Source: Bacteroidia bacterium (GTDB taxonomy: Bacteria > Bacteroidota > Bacteroidia > UKL13-3). Taken from it: a stretch of 64,000 bases of DNA. The stretch spans positions 87,891 through 151,890 of the forward strand of contig JAKLJI010000004.1 in the NCBI GenBank assembly GCA_023151275.1, read 5' to 3'. Positions within the stretch are counted from its first letter, which is position 1; every line of letters starts with the position of its first letter. Positions 25,227-33,468 of the stretch are shown in pieces. A program made the position numbers and the translations under genes. A model generated the notes under the pieces. The model was not told where the DNA came from, made no database searches, and was given only the letters and a program-made list of their open reading frames with translations.

Positions 25227-25673
25227 TTAAAATGGAAATAGGGGAGTTGTAGTCCAAGGGATTCTTGACAGAATCAGAACCAATCCAATTCCAAGGTAAA
25301 CTACCGTTCTGCGGTGTTTGTCTGAGTCGGCATAAGCCTTTTTGGTTTTGATTCGGCCAATTTGAATTAAAACAATAGCCAAAATCATAGTAAGCGGATG
25401 TTCAAGCAATTGCATGCGCTGAATAGAATCTTTCATCGCTCCTCCCATATTGGCTAATGCCGCCTGAACATTTGGACTTATAAACCAAAGAATAATCCCA
25501 ATCAAAAGCTGTAGATGCGCAAATCCCAAAAGAATTCCACCCAGCTTTTTATCTCCGGGAGTAAATGTTTTATTGCCCATCAGACCAATAACCGATTTAA
25601 CTAAAACCCAAATTGCCAAAGCAAGAAATGCCCAGCGAAGAATGTTGTGAATTGGAAGTAATGCTGAATACAT
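25227..25673 (-). CDS. Small four-helix membrane protein, possibly haem-binding
   Basis: 148 residues with four predicted membrane helices and conserved-looking His residues at helix ends (PIHNILRW near 9, GFAHLQLLIG near 53, LLEHPLTMI near 92). A four-helix bundle with His pairs resembles cytochrome b-type proteins, and close relatives in Bacteroidota are often labelled that way, but haem binding is inference. It is monocistronic, with a shared terminator downstream. The ATG MYSALLPIHN is the only good start. Confidence 0.65.
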   Translation of the reverse strand: MYSALLPIHNILRWAFLALAIWVLVKSVIGLMGNKTFTPGDKKLGGILLGFAHLQLLIGIILWFISPNVQAALANMGGAMKDSIQRMQLLEHPLTMILAIVLIQIGRIKTKKAYADSDKHRRTVVYLGIGLVLILSRIPWTTTPLFPF

Positions 25674-25808
25674 AGCTTTTTATTTTTTTTCAATATTAGG
25701 CTTTTGCCAATCAAATGCCACGAACAAGCAACTAGAGATTCATTGAAATTTTGAACTCAATTAATTGATTGAGAACTTTAGGTTTTTTACCACCTAATTC
25801 TCCAATTC

Positions 25809-27674
25809 ATGTTTACCTATTTCTGGCATCAATTGCCCTTTTTTAGGATTTTAATTTGTTTTATATCAGGAGTTTTAGTTGGTGTTCTGCATATTCATAC
25901 GGTGTTTTTGCCTGCTGTTTGCATTGCCTTTTTAATCCCTGTTTTTGGTGTTAAGGATTACCTTAAAATTGGAATTTTTCAGGATGTTTTACGAGGAATG
26001 GGATTGCAATTCCTAATTTTTTTTACAGGCTTCTTAAACTTTTGGGTCTTTCAGTTCAATCAGGATATAAAATTTCAGTCGTTTTTGTCTTGCGACAGCC
26101 TATATATTGAACCCCTTCAAGTACCGGTTGTGAAACCCGGTAAGGCTTTTGGCCAAATGAATTGCAACCTTCATTCCTATGCAAACGGAACAGTCAAAAA
26201 AAATCCACTTCAGTTTATTCGGATTCAGGTTGATACCCAGTTATGTTCATTATTTCCCCAGAATGGAATTCTAATTTCCAGAAAGGAGTTAAAACCAATT
26301 CCAGAGTCGGAGAATTACGGTGATTTTGATTTTAAATCCTATGCTGCCCGAAAAAATTGGTTCTTTCAGTACCGCTTACAAAATAGAACTGGTTTTGTGC
26401 TTGCAAAGTTGGAAAAGGAGCAAGAGGGTATTGCTGCCAATTTTATTCAAAGCATTAGAAGTCATTTGTATGAACGATACGGAAAGAATAGCTATTCAGG
26501 TCTAATGATGGCTTTGTTGTACGGCGAGGATGATGAAATTGATAAAGGCCTGCTTGAAACCTATGCGGCAACCGGAACCTTACATATTTTGGCTGTTAGT
26601 GGAATGCATGTGGGTTTAATTTATTGGTTGTTAGGCTTGATATTAAATCCCTTGAAAAAAGTAAAGAAAGGTAAAATTGTTCATGGGATTTGTATTCTTG
26701 CAGGCGTTTGGGCTTACTCATTTGTTTGTGGAATGGGACCTTCCATTCTTCGCGCCACGGTAATGGTAAGCATGATGGTAGTTTCCGGATTGATAGAGCG
26801 TACTTATCATCCTTTAAATTCGCTATTTGCCACCGCATTTTGCTTGTTGATTTTTAACCCTTACCTAATAGCTGATGCCGGATTTCAGTTGAGTTTTTTA
26901 GCGGTTCTGGGATTGGGGCTTTTTTACCAGGATTTGTATTTGCTTTGGGAACCCAATTCCTGGCTTTTAGATCAGTGTTGGAAGTTGGTATCGGCTTCAA
27001 TTGCTGCGCAGATTTGCACCCTGCCTATTACCCTTTATTATTTTCATCAGTTTCCAAGCTGGTTTATTCCTGCAAATCTGGTCATTGTTCCTTTAAGCAC
27101 ACTACTGATTTATTTGGGGCTTCTTGAACTTTTAGCTTCCTTGTTTTCTGAAATGCTGTCTGCCTTTTTTGCGCAGCTTGTGCTTTACCTGTTGGAGTTT
27201 ATGAACAGCTTGGCCAATTGGATAGCCAGATGGCCCTTTGCCGTAATTCAGGGTTTTTGGTTTGAACCGATTCAATGGGTGGTTTTCTCGGTGGGATTGT
27301 TATTCCTGGTGCTTACAATTTATCGTTTTCGATTTGGCGTTGCCATTTCATTGCTTGTTTCTGTGTTGATTTTTCAAACGATAGGCTTGATTAAAGATAT
27401 TCAACAAACAACAGGACAAGGTTGGATTACATATTCTTCATTTGGTAAAAAGATATGGATTTGGAAATGGGGCAAAATGGCTTGTGTTTTTTTACCTCAT
27501 GATAAGGTGGTTTCCAAAGGTCTGGCTGAGTTTTTGGCCAGGAATGAACTTTCTCTGCAGCGGATTGATTTCGCACAGGCCGATTTGGTACGGGTGAAAG
27601 CAGTTGGGGGTGTAAAAGAAATCCGGTTTGAGACGAAACGTAGCCTAAATCGTAAGCAGAACAAAAGCCCTTGA
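25809..27674 (+). CDS. ComEC/Rec2-family DNA uptake channel
   Basis: 621 residues with 10 or more membrane segments. An N-terminal DUF4131/OB-like periplasmic region (about 90-210) is followed by the Competence domain, with the signature LLYGEDDEIDKGLLETYAATGTLHILAVSGMHVGLIYWLL near 240-280. The protein ends shortly after the membrane domain and lacks the metallo-beta-lactamase HxHxDH motif that longer ComEC proteins use to degrade the non-transferred strand; Bacteroidota members often lack it. It should form the inner-membrane DNA channel in transformation. It is followed 46 bases later by an enoyl-CoA hydratase gene. Confidence 0.88.
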   Translation: MFTYFWHQLPFFRILICFISGVLVGVLHIHTVFLPAVCIAFLIPVFGVKDYLKIGIFQDVLRGMGLQFLIFFTGFLNFWVFQFNQDIKFQSFLSCDSLYIEPLQVPVVKPGKAFGQMNCNLHSYANGTVKKNPLQFIRIQVDTQLCSLFPQNGILISRKELKPIPESENYGDFDFKSYAARKNWFFQYRLQNRTGFVLAKLEKEQEGIAANFIQSIRSHLYERYGKNSYSGLMMALLYGEDDEIDKGLLETYAATGTLHILAVSGMHVGLIYWLLGLILNPLKKVKKGKIVHGICILAGVWAYSFVCGMGPSILRATVMVSMMVVSGLIERTYHPLNSLFATAFCLLIFNPYLIADAGFQLSFLAVLGLGLFYQDLYLLWEPNSWLLDQCWKLVSASIAAQICTLPITLYYFHQFPSWFIPANLVIVPLSTLLIYLGLLELLASLFSEMLSAFFAQLVLYLLEFMNSLANWIARWPFAVIQGFWFEPIQWVVFSVGLLFLVLTIYRFRFGVAISLLVSVLIFQTIGLIKDIQQTTGQGWITYSSFGKKIWIWKWGKMACVFLPHDKVVSKGLAEFLARNELSLQRIDFAQADLVRVKAVGGVKEIRFETKRSLNRKQNKSP

Positions 27675-27720
27675 AATCTGGTTGAAAAACTTGGACTTAT
27701 TCCCTTTATCATTGCATTGT

Positions 27721-28497
27721 ATGGAAAACCTTGTTTTACGAACTACCGAAGACCGCATTAGTTGGTTAACCTTGAATAGGCCAGAAAAAAGAAATGCACT
27801 CAGTTACCAGATGGTTGCTGAATTAAAACAGGCATTAAAGGATAGTATTTCAGATGCATTGGTAAAAGTAATTGTGATTCGTGGGAATGGAGAAAGCTTT
27901 TGTTCCGGTGCAGATTTAGATTCGCTTCAAAAGCTTCAACAAAATACGTTTGAAGACAATTTGAGCGATTCTGATCATTTGAAAGAATTGTTTCAGTTGA
28001 TTTACGAATCACCTAAACCGGTAATTTCCATGGTTGATGGACCCGCGTTTGCTGGTGGTTGTGGATTAGCAACGGTTTGTGATTTTTGCTTTGCAAGTCC
28101 ATTGGCCAAATTTGCCTATACCGAGGTGAAAATTGGATTTGTTCCAGCCATAGTAATGGTGTTTTTACTAAGAAAAATAGGGGAGCAGGCAGCACGAAAA
28201 ATCTTACTTACCGGCGATGTGTTTTCAACAGAAGAAGCTCACCGAATGGGACTTGTTACTGAAATTATTGAAACCGAAGTCTTGGAAGAACGCGTGAAGG
28301 AATTTGCTTTGCGTTTGTGCCGTCAAACATCAGCCCAAAGCTTAGCTTTAACCAAGAAAATGATTTCAGATGTGCAGCAAATGAATTTGACGGACGCTTT
28401 AGCTTATGCGAGCCGGATGAACGCCATTGCACGCTCAAGCGAGGATTGTAAAAAGGGAATTCAATCATTCCTAAATAAAGAAAAGCTGGTATGGTAA
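27721..28497 (+). CDS. Enoyl-CoA hydratase/isomerase family (crotonase)
   Basis: 258 residues from the ATG at 27721 (MENLVLRTTEDRISWLTLNRPEKRNAL); the track adds an upstream 13-residue extension without support. Oxyanion-hole loops SFCSGADLDSL and GPAFAGGCGLATVCD and the catalytic Glu region YTEVKIGFVPA are present. Length and motifs fit hydratases acting on short or branched acyl-CoA such as methylglutaconyl-CoA, but substrate assignment is only a guess. The stop overlaps the next gene's start by seven bases. Confidence 0.9.
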   Translation: MENLVLRTTEDRISWLTLNRPEKRNALSYQMVAELKQALKDSISDALVKVIVIRGNGESFCSGADLDSLQKLQQNTFEDNLSDSDHLKELFQLIYESPKPVISMVDGPAFAGGCGLATVCDFCFASPLAKFAYTEVKIGFVPAIVMVFLLRKIGEQAARKILLTGDVFSTEEAHRMGLVTEIIETEVLEERVKEFALRLCRQTSAQSLALTKKMISDVQQMNLTDALAYASRMNAIARSSEDCKKGIQSFLNKEKLVW

Positions 28498-29210
28498 GGT
28501 TTGGCTTGATTTTGATTGTTGGTTTCTTCGGATTCATCCAGGGCTTACTTGCACAAGTTCGTTTGGGTGAAGGGAAAATAATTTACGACATTACCTACGA
28601 TAGTCTTCCTGCCGAGTTGCTTTCCTCCCAAAGTTACCTCGCCAAAGATGCTGTAATTTACTTCAAAGGAAATAAAAGCAGAACAGAAATGGGGGTTGGT
28701 CCATTTGGAAAAAATGTAACCATTTCTGACCAGTCAACCGGTTCATATACCATTTTGCTCAATGTGTTTAAGAAAAGGATGGCGCTTCATAAGAGCGATT
28801 CCGAGATGCAGGAATTCAGAAAGTCGATGGGACTTGATACCCTGCAATCTGAAGTAGAACTGACAAATGAGGTAAAGAAAATTCAGGGATATCAGGCAAA
28901 AAAAGCCATAATAAGGCGAAAAACTTCCAAAGGAATTGCCGTTAATGAGGTTTGGTACACTCCGGATATTCAACCCTTTTATGTTGACCAAGATCCGGCC
29001 CTCAAGAAAATTGATGGGATGCTATTGGATTTTACCATTCAACAAGAGAAGTTAAAGATGCGAATTCGGGTTCGAGCAGTTTTTCCGGCACCTATTGACG
29101 ATAGTTTGTTTGAAGTTCCAGACAATTACCAGCATGTTACCGAAGCCGAATTAACCCGCATCATGAATTTACTCCTGTTGGAGCGAAATGAAGGTGGCGC
29201 TGAATATTAA
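28491..29210 (+). CDS. Secreted DUF4412-like protein
   Basis: 239 residues with a signal peptide (MVRFGLILIVGFFGFIQGLLAQ) and a beta-rich body: GEGKIIYDITYDS, YFKGNKSRTEM, YTILLNVFKKRMALHKS and VPDNYQHVTEAELTR are typical of the DUF4412/GLPGLI-like lipocalin-shaped proteins of Bacteroidota. Function is unknown; a periplasmic binding role is plausible. It starts within the last codons of the crotonase gene, so the pair is translationally coupled. Its end overlaps the convergent CarH-like gene by four bases. Confidence 0.7.
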   Translation: MVRFGLILIVGFFGFIQGLLAQVRLGEGKIIYDITYDSLPAELLSSQSYLAKDAVIYFKGNKSRTEMGVGPFGKNVTISDQSTGSYTILLNVFKKRMALHKSDSEMQEFRKSMGLDTLQSEVELTNEVKKIQGYQAKKAIIRRKTSKGIAVNEVWYTPDIQPFYVDQDPALKKIDGMLLDFTIQQEKLKMRIRVRAVFPAPIDDSLFEVPDNYQHVTEAELTRIMNLLLLERNEGGAEY

Positions 29211-30157
29211 ATTCTCAAGCCCGCTCTGAGGGGAGCTTCCCGGATGTTATCAAGCAAGCTAATAAAGGCGTCCAGATTTTTGATAAGCGTAATGTTTTTC
29301 CGCAATTCCAAATCGCACATTAAGAATTGAGAACCAGTGAGCAAGATTTGGCTTGAAGGCCAGTTTCTGCTCAGAAAATCAACAAAATCCTGTTTGTTCA
29401 AATCCGGTTGAGACGAGGTCATTAAAGTAAGAATGAAATCCGGCTGATGTTCACTAAAGGCAAATTTCAAATCTTTGAGTGGCACTTCCTGACCTAGATA
29501 AACCACTTCGTGACCCCTGGAGCGGATTAAATAATTGGCAAAAAGCAAGCCTAGCGAATGTTTTTCATTTTCTGGAAGGAATAACAAAAAACGTTTACTT
29601 CCGGCAGCCGAACGCCCAATCATCCCATCAATAGCAACGAACAATTTTTGCTTCACCAAATTGGTTACAAAATGCTCGTGAGAAGGTTGAATGGAACCAA
29701 CTTGCCACAAGATTCCAACCTCATTTAAAAAGGGAAAAACAATTTTTAGCAGGGTGTATTCCAAGCCATGCTGCATGATAGCAGCTGAAAGAAGTTTGTG
29801 GAATTCAGCTTCATTAAACCCTAGCATTGCTGATATTAGGGCTTTGATTTGATTGCTATGTTCTGAGCTGAAGCTGGATAAACGAATTACGTTTTCCGCA
29901 ATTTCCTCCTCAGACATTTTTGCAATTTCTGAAATCTTAAACCCGTGGTTATTCAGTACACTGATATTCAACAGCTGTTTTAAGTCGCTGTCGTCGTAGT
30001 AACGAATATTGGTCTCGCTCCGCTTTGGATTGATAATGCCATAGCGCTGCTCCCACATTCTTAAGGTTGGACCCTTAATGCCTGTTACTGCTTCAATATC
30101 TTTAATTGTAAAGGTTCCCAATGTGCTTGTCACACTTTTATTATCTAGAATAAACAT
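29207..30157 (-). CDS. CarH/LitR-type MerR regulator with B12-binding domain
   Basis: 316 residues: MerR HTH (about 14-85, TIKDIEAVTGIKGPTLRMWEQRYGIINPKR), a helical B12-cap (95-185) and a cobalamin-binding Rossmann domain (188-300). The cap carries W151-x9-EH (W..GSIQPSHEH), the CarH motif that positions adenosylcobalamin, and the binding domain carries EKHSLG with His200 as candidate lower ligand. CarH tetramers repress DNA in the dark and fall apart in light. It is divergent from a TIGR01777 epimerase with only 27 bases between starts, and a photolyase gene lies 1.9 kb further on, a classic light-response gene set. A rare Shine-Dalgarno (AAAGGAG) precedes its ATG. Confidence 0.88.
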   Translation of the reverse strand: MFILDNKSVTSTLGTFTIKDIEAVTGIKGPTLRMWEQRYGIINPKRSETNIRYYDDSDLKQLLNISVLNNHGFKISEIAKMSEEEIAENVIRLSSFSSEHSNQIKALISAMLGFNEAEFHKLLSAAIMQHGLEYTLLKIVFPFLNEVGILWQVGSIQPSHEHFVTNLVKQKLFVAIDGMIGRSAAGSKRFLLFLPENEKHSLGLLFANYLIRSRGHEVVYLGQEVPLKDLKFAFSEHQPDFILTLMTSSQPDLNKQDFVDFLSRNWPSSQILLTGSQFLMCDLELRKNITLIKNLDAFISLLDNIREAPLRAGLRI

Positions 30158-30184
30158 TGGCTCCTTTCTTTTGTTTTTTTAGTA

Positions 30185-31090
30185 ATGGCACAAAAATTCC
30201 TTATTTCTGGTGGAACTGGTTTGGTAGGGCAGTTTCTTACAAATCTATTGATTTCGGAAGGAAAAGAAGTAGTTCACCTTACCAGAAATCCTCGGGAGGG
30301 CTCTGTTAAGCAGTTTTATTGGCATCCGGATAAACAGGAAGGAGATAAAAATGCATTAAATGGAGTAGATACCATTATTCATTTGGCTGGCGAAGGAGTT
30401 GCCGATAAAAGGTGGAGTGAGAGTCAAAAAAAGCGGATTTTGGATAGCCGTGTTAAATCAACCCAACTTTTGGTGAGTTGGTTAAAGGCGGGCAATCATC
30501 AGGTGAAATCATTTGTTTCTGCTTCAGCTGTTGGGATTTACGGACCTTATCCGTCAGGTAGAGTCACCGAAAATCATCCCGCTGGCGAGGGGTTTCTTGC
30601 CAATGTATGTGTGGAATGGGAAAATGAAGCGAATAAGGCCAAAGCCTATGTTGACCACTTGGCCATTCTGAGAATTGGACTTGTTTTGTCAACAAAAGGG
30701 GGATTCCTGAAAGCCATTCAAACTCCGGCAAAATTTGGTTTTGCGGCAGCATTCGGTAGCAATAAGGCCATTCAACCTTGGATACATATTCAGGATTTAG
30801 CTCGTATGTTTTATTTTATATCTGAGCAAAGATTGAACGGGGTTTTTAATGCAACAGCTCCAAATCCGGTTAGTTCGCAGGTAATGATGAAATCGGTTTG
30901 TAGCGCCTTGGGAAGTCCCTATTTTCTGCCGGCTGTTCCTGTGCCGGTTCTAAAAGTTCTATTCGGTGAAATGGGTGGAATGCTGGCTGCAAGTCAACAA
31001 GTTGTGCCAGAGAAATTGCTGAATTCCGGCTTCTCATTTGAATTCCCAGAGCTGAATTTGGCTTTGGCTGATTTGTTAAGAAGTTCCTGA
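30185..31090 (+). CDS. TIGR01777-family NAD(P)-dependent epimerase
   Basis: 301 residues of the extended SDR fold. The nucleotide-binding loop is ISGGTGLVGQFL near residue 7, and the catalytic region is ASAVGIYGPYPSG. The C-terminal DUF1731-like part (about 250-300, KVLFGEMGGMLAASQQVVPEKLLNSGFSFEFPEL) defines the TIGR01777/SDR39U1 family, whose substrate is unknown. In many bacteria this gene sits with photolyase and B12-type MerR regulators; here it is divergent from the CarH-like repressor and probably under its control. The ATG follows TTTTTTTAGTA, with no Shine-Dalgarno site. Confidence 0.88.
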   Translation: MAQKFLISGGTGLVGQFLTNLLISEGKEVVHLTRNPREGSVKQFYWHPDKQEGDKNALNGVDTIIHLAGEGVADKRWSESQKKRILDSRVKSTQLLVSWLKAGNHQVKSFVSASAVGIYGPYPSGRVTENHPAGEGFLANVCVEWENEANKAKAYVDHLAILRIGLVLSTKGGFLKAIQTPAKFGFAAAFGSNKAIQPWIHIQDLARMFYFISEQRLNGVFNATAPNPVSSQVMMKSVCSALGSPYFLPAVPVPVLKVLFGEMGGMLAASQQVVPEKLLNSGFSFEFPELNLALADLLRSS

Positions 31091-31319
31091 ATTAGTTTAG
31101 GAAAAACTTAGTTTTTTTAAATTGTTGTTCGATTTTTTAGTGAAATAGAAAAAAAATAAATCAGCCATTCAATTCAAGAAATACTAAAAATTAACATCAG
31201 TTTTTGCAATTGGAATAAAAATTATGCGAATTGGTAAAAAAAGCGTTTACCAAAGGTAAACTAATTTTTTAAAGATTCAATTTGGGTGCTCACTAGATTT
31301 TAAAATGCTGTTTGACAGC

Positions 31320-31351
31320 TTGTTAGCTGATTGTTAACTTGGTGCTAACAA
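31320..31351. promoter_or_regulatory. Inverted repeat upstream of the LuxR-type regulator
   Basis: TTGTTAGC and GCTAACAA form a perfect 8-bp inverted repeat with a 16-base spacer, 33 bases before the response regulator ATG. A second hairpin, GTTTACC-AAA-GGTAAAC, followed by TAATTTTTT, lies at 31245-31261. The first may be an operator for the HTH regulator itself; the second may be a weak terminator of the epimerase gene. Both roles are inference. Confidence 0.4.
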
Positions 31352-31383
31352 AAGATTTTAGTCACCATTAAATTAACAAGTCT

Positions 31384-31980
31384 ATGTTAAACGTAGTAAT
31401 TATTGAAGACAACGAAATGTGGAGGTACATCATTCAAGATCGCCTTCACAAGTCCAAGCAATTTTATGTCGTTGGAACTTATTCAGTTGGAAAGGATTTT
31501 TTTGATGACCTACCCACAATTGCATGTAAGATTGATTTACTATTAATTGATCTTGAATTGCCGGGTGACAGCGGATTTGAGTTGGCAGATAAACTTAGGG
31601 AGCGTCTGCCTCATGTTCCATTTGTGGTTTTTTCTGCTTTTGTAAAAACAAGTATTAAAGCGGCATTTTACAGTTTAGGAGCACGGGCTGTGATTCCTAA
31701 AACCCTGCTTCAGGATTTACCACAAGAGTTGCTCTGTGCCCTAGGAAAAGGTTCCGAAGAAAAGTACAATTATTCGCAATTATCTCGAGATGAAATGCGG
31801 CTTTTGTCTGGAATTTGTGAGGGTAAAACCAATAAGGAATTAGCGAAAATGTTTTTTAAGGAAGAAGGAACAATTGAGTACCGTTGCAGGGCACTAGCTG
31901 CAAAGCTTAAAATTAAAAATCGTCGTCAGCATTTCCTCATGTTTGCCTTGCGATATGGATTTCATCAGCCCAAGATTTAA
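31384..31980 (+). CDS. NarL/LuxR-family response regulator
   Basis: 198 residues. Receiver domain (1-120): IIEDNEMW acidic pair, phospho-acceptor Asp in LLLIDLELPGDSG near 59, Lys in AVIPKTLL. C-terminal LuxR-type HTH (about 135-195): LSRDEMRLLSGICEGKTNKELAKMFFKEEGTIEYRCRALAAKLKIKNR. No histidine kinase is adjacent, so its partner lies elsewhere. It sits between the epimerase and the photolyase but has its own 293-base upstream region, so it need not belong to the light-regulated unit. Confidence 0.88.
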   Translation: MLNVVIIEDNEMWRYIIQDRLHKSKQFYVVGTYSVGKDFFDDLPTIACKIDLLLIDLELPGDSGFELADKLRERLPHVPFVVFSAFVKTSIKAAFYSLGARAVIPKTLLQDLPQELLCALGKGSEEKYNYSQLSRDEMRLLSGICEGKTNKELAKMFFKEEGTIEYRCRALAAKLKIKNRRQHFLMFALRYGFHQPKI

Positions 31981-32023
31981 AGTAAGCCCAAAACCAAATA
32001 TTCAATAATGGGTTTGCCTAAGT

Positions 32024-33331
32024 ATGAATGAATACAACCTGTTTTGGTTTCGCCGTGATTTACGCTTACATGATAATGCCGGTCTCTTCCATGCCCTGAA
32101 GGCAGGCAAGCCTGTAATTCCTGTGTTTATCTTTGATGCGGAGATTCTGGAAAAGCTTCCTGAAAAGGACGGGCGGGTTGAATTCATTCATCAGCAAATA
32201 GTTCGTTTACGTGCTGAGTTAGCTGAACTAGGTTCGGATTTGTTGGTAAAATATGGAAAGCCAATTGAAATCTGGAAAGAGTTGGTAGTAAATTATCCGG
32301 GAATGGCCCTTTTTTTTAATCGGGATTATGAACCCTCGGCAATTTCGCGTGATGAGCAGGTAAGCACGATGTTGAAAGAGAAGGGCTCATCAGTTTACGA
32401 TTACAAAGATCAATGCATTTTTGAAGGCAATGAGGTGCTGAAGGACGACGGAAAACCATACACAGTTTTCACCCCGTATTCCCGCAAATGGAAGGCAAAG
32501 CTTAATTCTTTTTATTTAAAGGCTTATCCAACAGAGAACTATTTCGCTAATTTTCATCACGGAAGGTTTGAATCGGAAATCCCTTCTTTGGAAGCCATGG
32601 GATTCAAAAAGTCGGGGTTGATTTTTCCATCAGACCAGGTTAGCCTGAATTTAATCCGGAATTATCATCAAACCCGTGATTATCCTGCAATTCACGGAAC
32701 TAGCAAGCTTGGTGTGCATTTTCGCTTTGGTACAATTTCAATTCGTGAAAAAGCCAGAAAGGCTTTGGAAACCAATGAGGTGTTTTTGAATGAGTTGATT
32801 TGGAGGGATTTTTACATGCAAATTTTATTTCATTTTCCGCATGTAGTGGGGCATGCATTCAAGCCGCAATACGACAGGATTGTTTGGCGGAATAATGAGG
32901 ATGAATTTGAACGTTGGAAAATGGGGCAAACCGGGTATCCAATAGTTGATGCAGGAATGCGCGAATTGTTGCAAACAGGATACATGCACAACCGGGTTCG
33001 CATGATTACAGCCAGTTTTTTAACCAAACATTTGCTTATTGATTGGCGATGGGGGGAAGCTTGGTTTGCCGAAAAACTGTTGGATTTTGAGTTAAGTTCA
33101 AACAACGGCGGTTGGCAGTGGGCCTCAGGTTCAGGCACCGATGCCGCACCTTATTTCAGAGTATTTAACCCGGAACTTCAAACCAAGAAATTTGATTCAG
33201 CAGGAGAATACATCCGAAAATGGGTTCCTGAACTGGGAAAGAATTTATCTTATAAGCCAATTGTGGTGCACGAATTTGCACGAAAAAGGTGTCTGGATGC
33301 CTACAAATCTGCCTTAGGTTCAGTGGAATAG
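32024..33331 (+). CDS. Class I CPD photolyase/cryptochrome
   Basis: 435 residues. The N-terminal antenna domain starts NLFWFRRDLRLHDNAGLFHAL. The FAD domain has FLNELIWRDFYMQILFHFP, GYPIVDAGMRELLQTGYMHNR and the canonical LSSNNGGWQWASGSGTDAAPYFR segment, followed by WVPEL. This is the standard bacterial class I photolyase pattern for light-driven repair of cyclobutane pyrimidine dimers, with FADH- as catalyst. It is likely to be part of the light response headed by the CarH-like regulator. It is a distant paralogue of the atypical photolyase-like gene at 18.3 kb. Confidence 0.92.
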   Translation: MNEYNLFWFRRDLRLHDNAGLFHALKAGKPVIPVFIFDAEILEKLPEKDGRVEFIHQQIVRLRAELAELGSDLLVKYGKPIEIWKELVVNYPGMALFFNRDYEPSAISRDEQVSTMLKEKGSSVYDYKDQCIFEGNEVLKDDGKPYTVFTPYSRKWKAKLNSFYLKAYPTENYFANFHHGRFESEIPSLEAMGFKKSGLIFPSDQVSLNLIRNYHQTRDYPAIHGTSKLGVHFRFGTISIREKARKALETNEVFLNELIWRDFYMQILFHFPHVVGHAFKPQYDRIVWRNNEDEFERWKMGQTGYPIVDAGMRELLQTGYMHNRVRMITASFLTKHLLIDWRWGEAWFAEKLLDFELSSNNGGWQWASGSGTDAAPYFRVFNPELQTKKFDSAGEYIRKWVPELGKNLSYKPIVVHEFARKRCLDAYKSALGSVE

Positions 33332-33414
33332 ATTGGGAATTTGCAATCAGTTGGTTTTTTCAGAATTTATCTTAGTATTGCATCATCAAAATATTTCTGT
33401 CCAGAGTGCTCCCG

Positions 33415-33428
33415 GTTCAGTTCTGAAC
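33415..33428. promoter_or_regulatory. Palindrome GTTCAGTTCTGAAC upstream of rho
   Basis: A perfect 14-bp element (6-bp arms, TT centre) 40 bases before the rho ATG. It could be an operator or a small leader hairpin. No further evidence. Confidence 0.3.
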
Positions 33429-33468
33429 TTCAAACCACGGTTGAGCTTTCTGCCAAAAAAAATAATTC

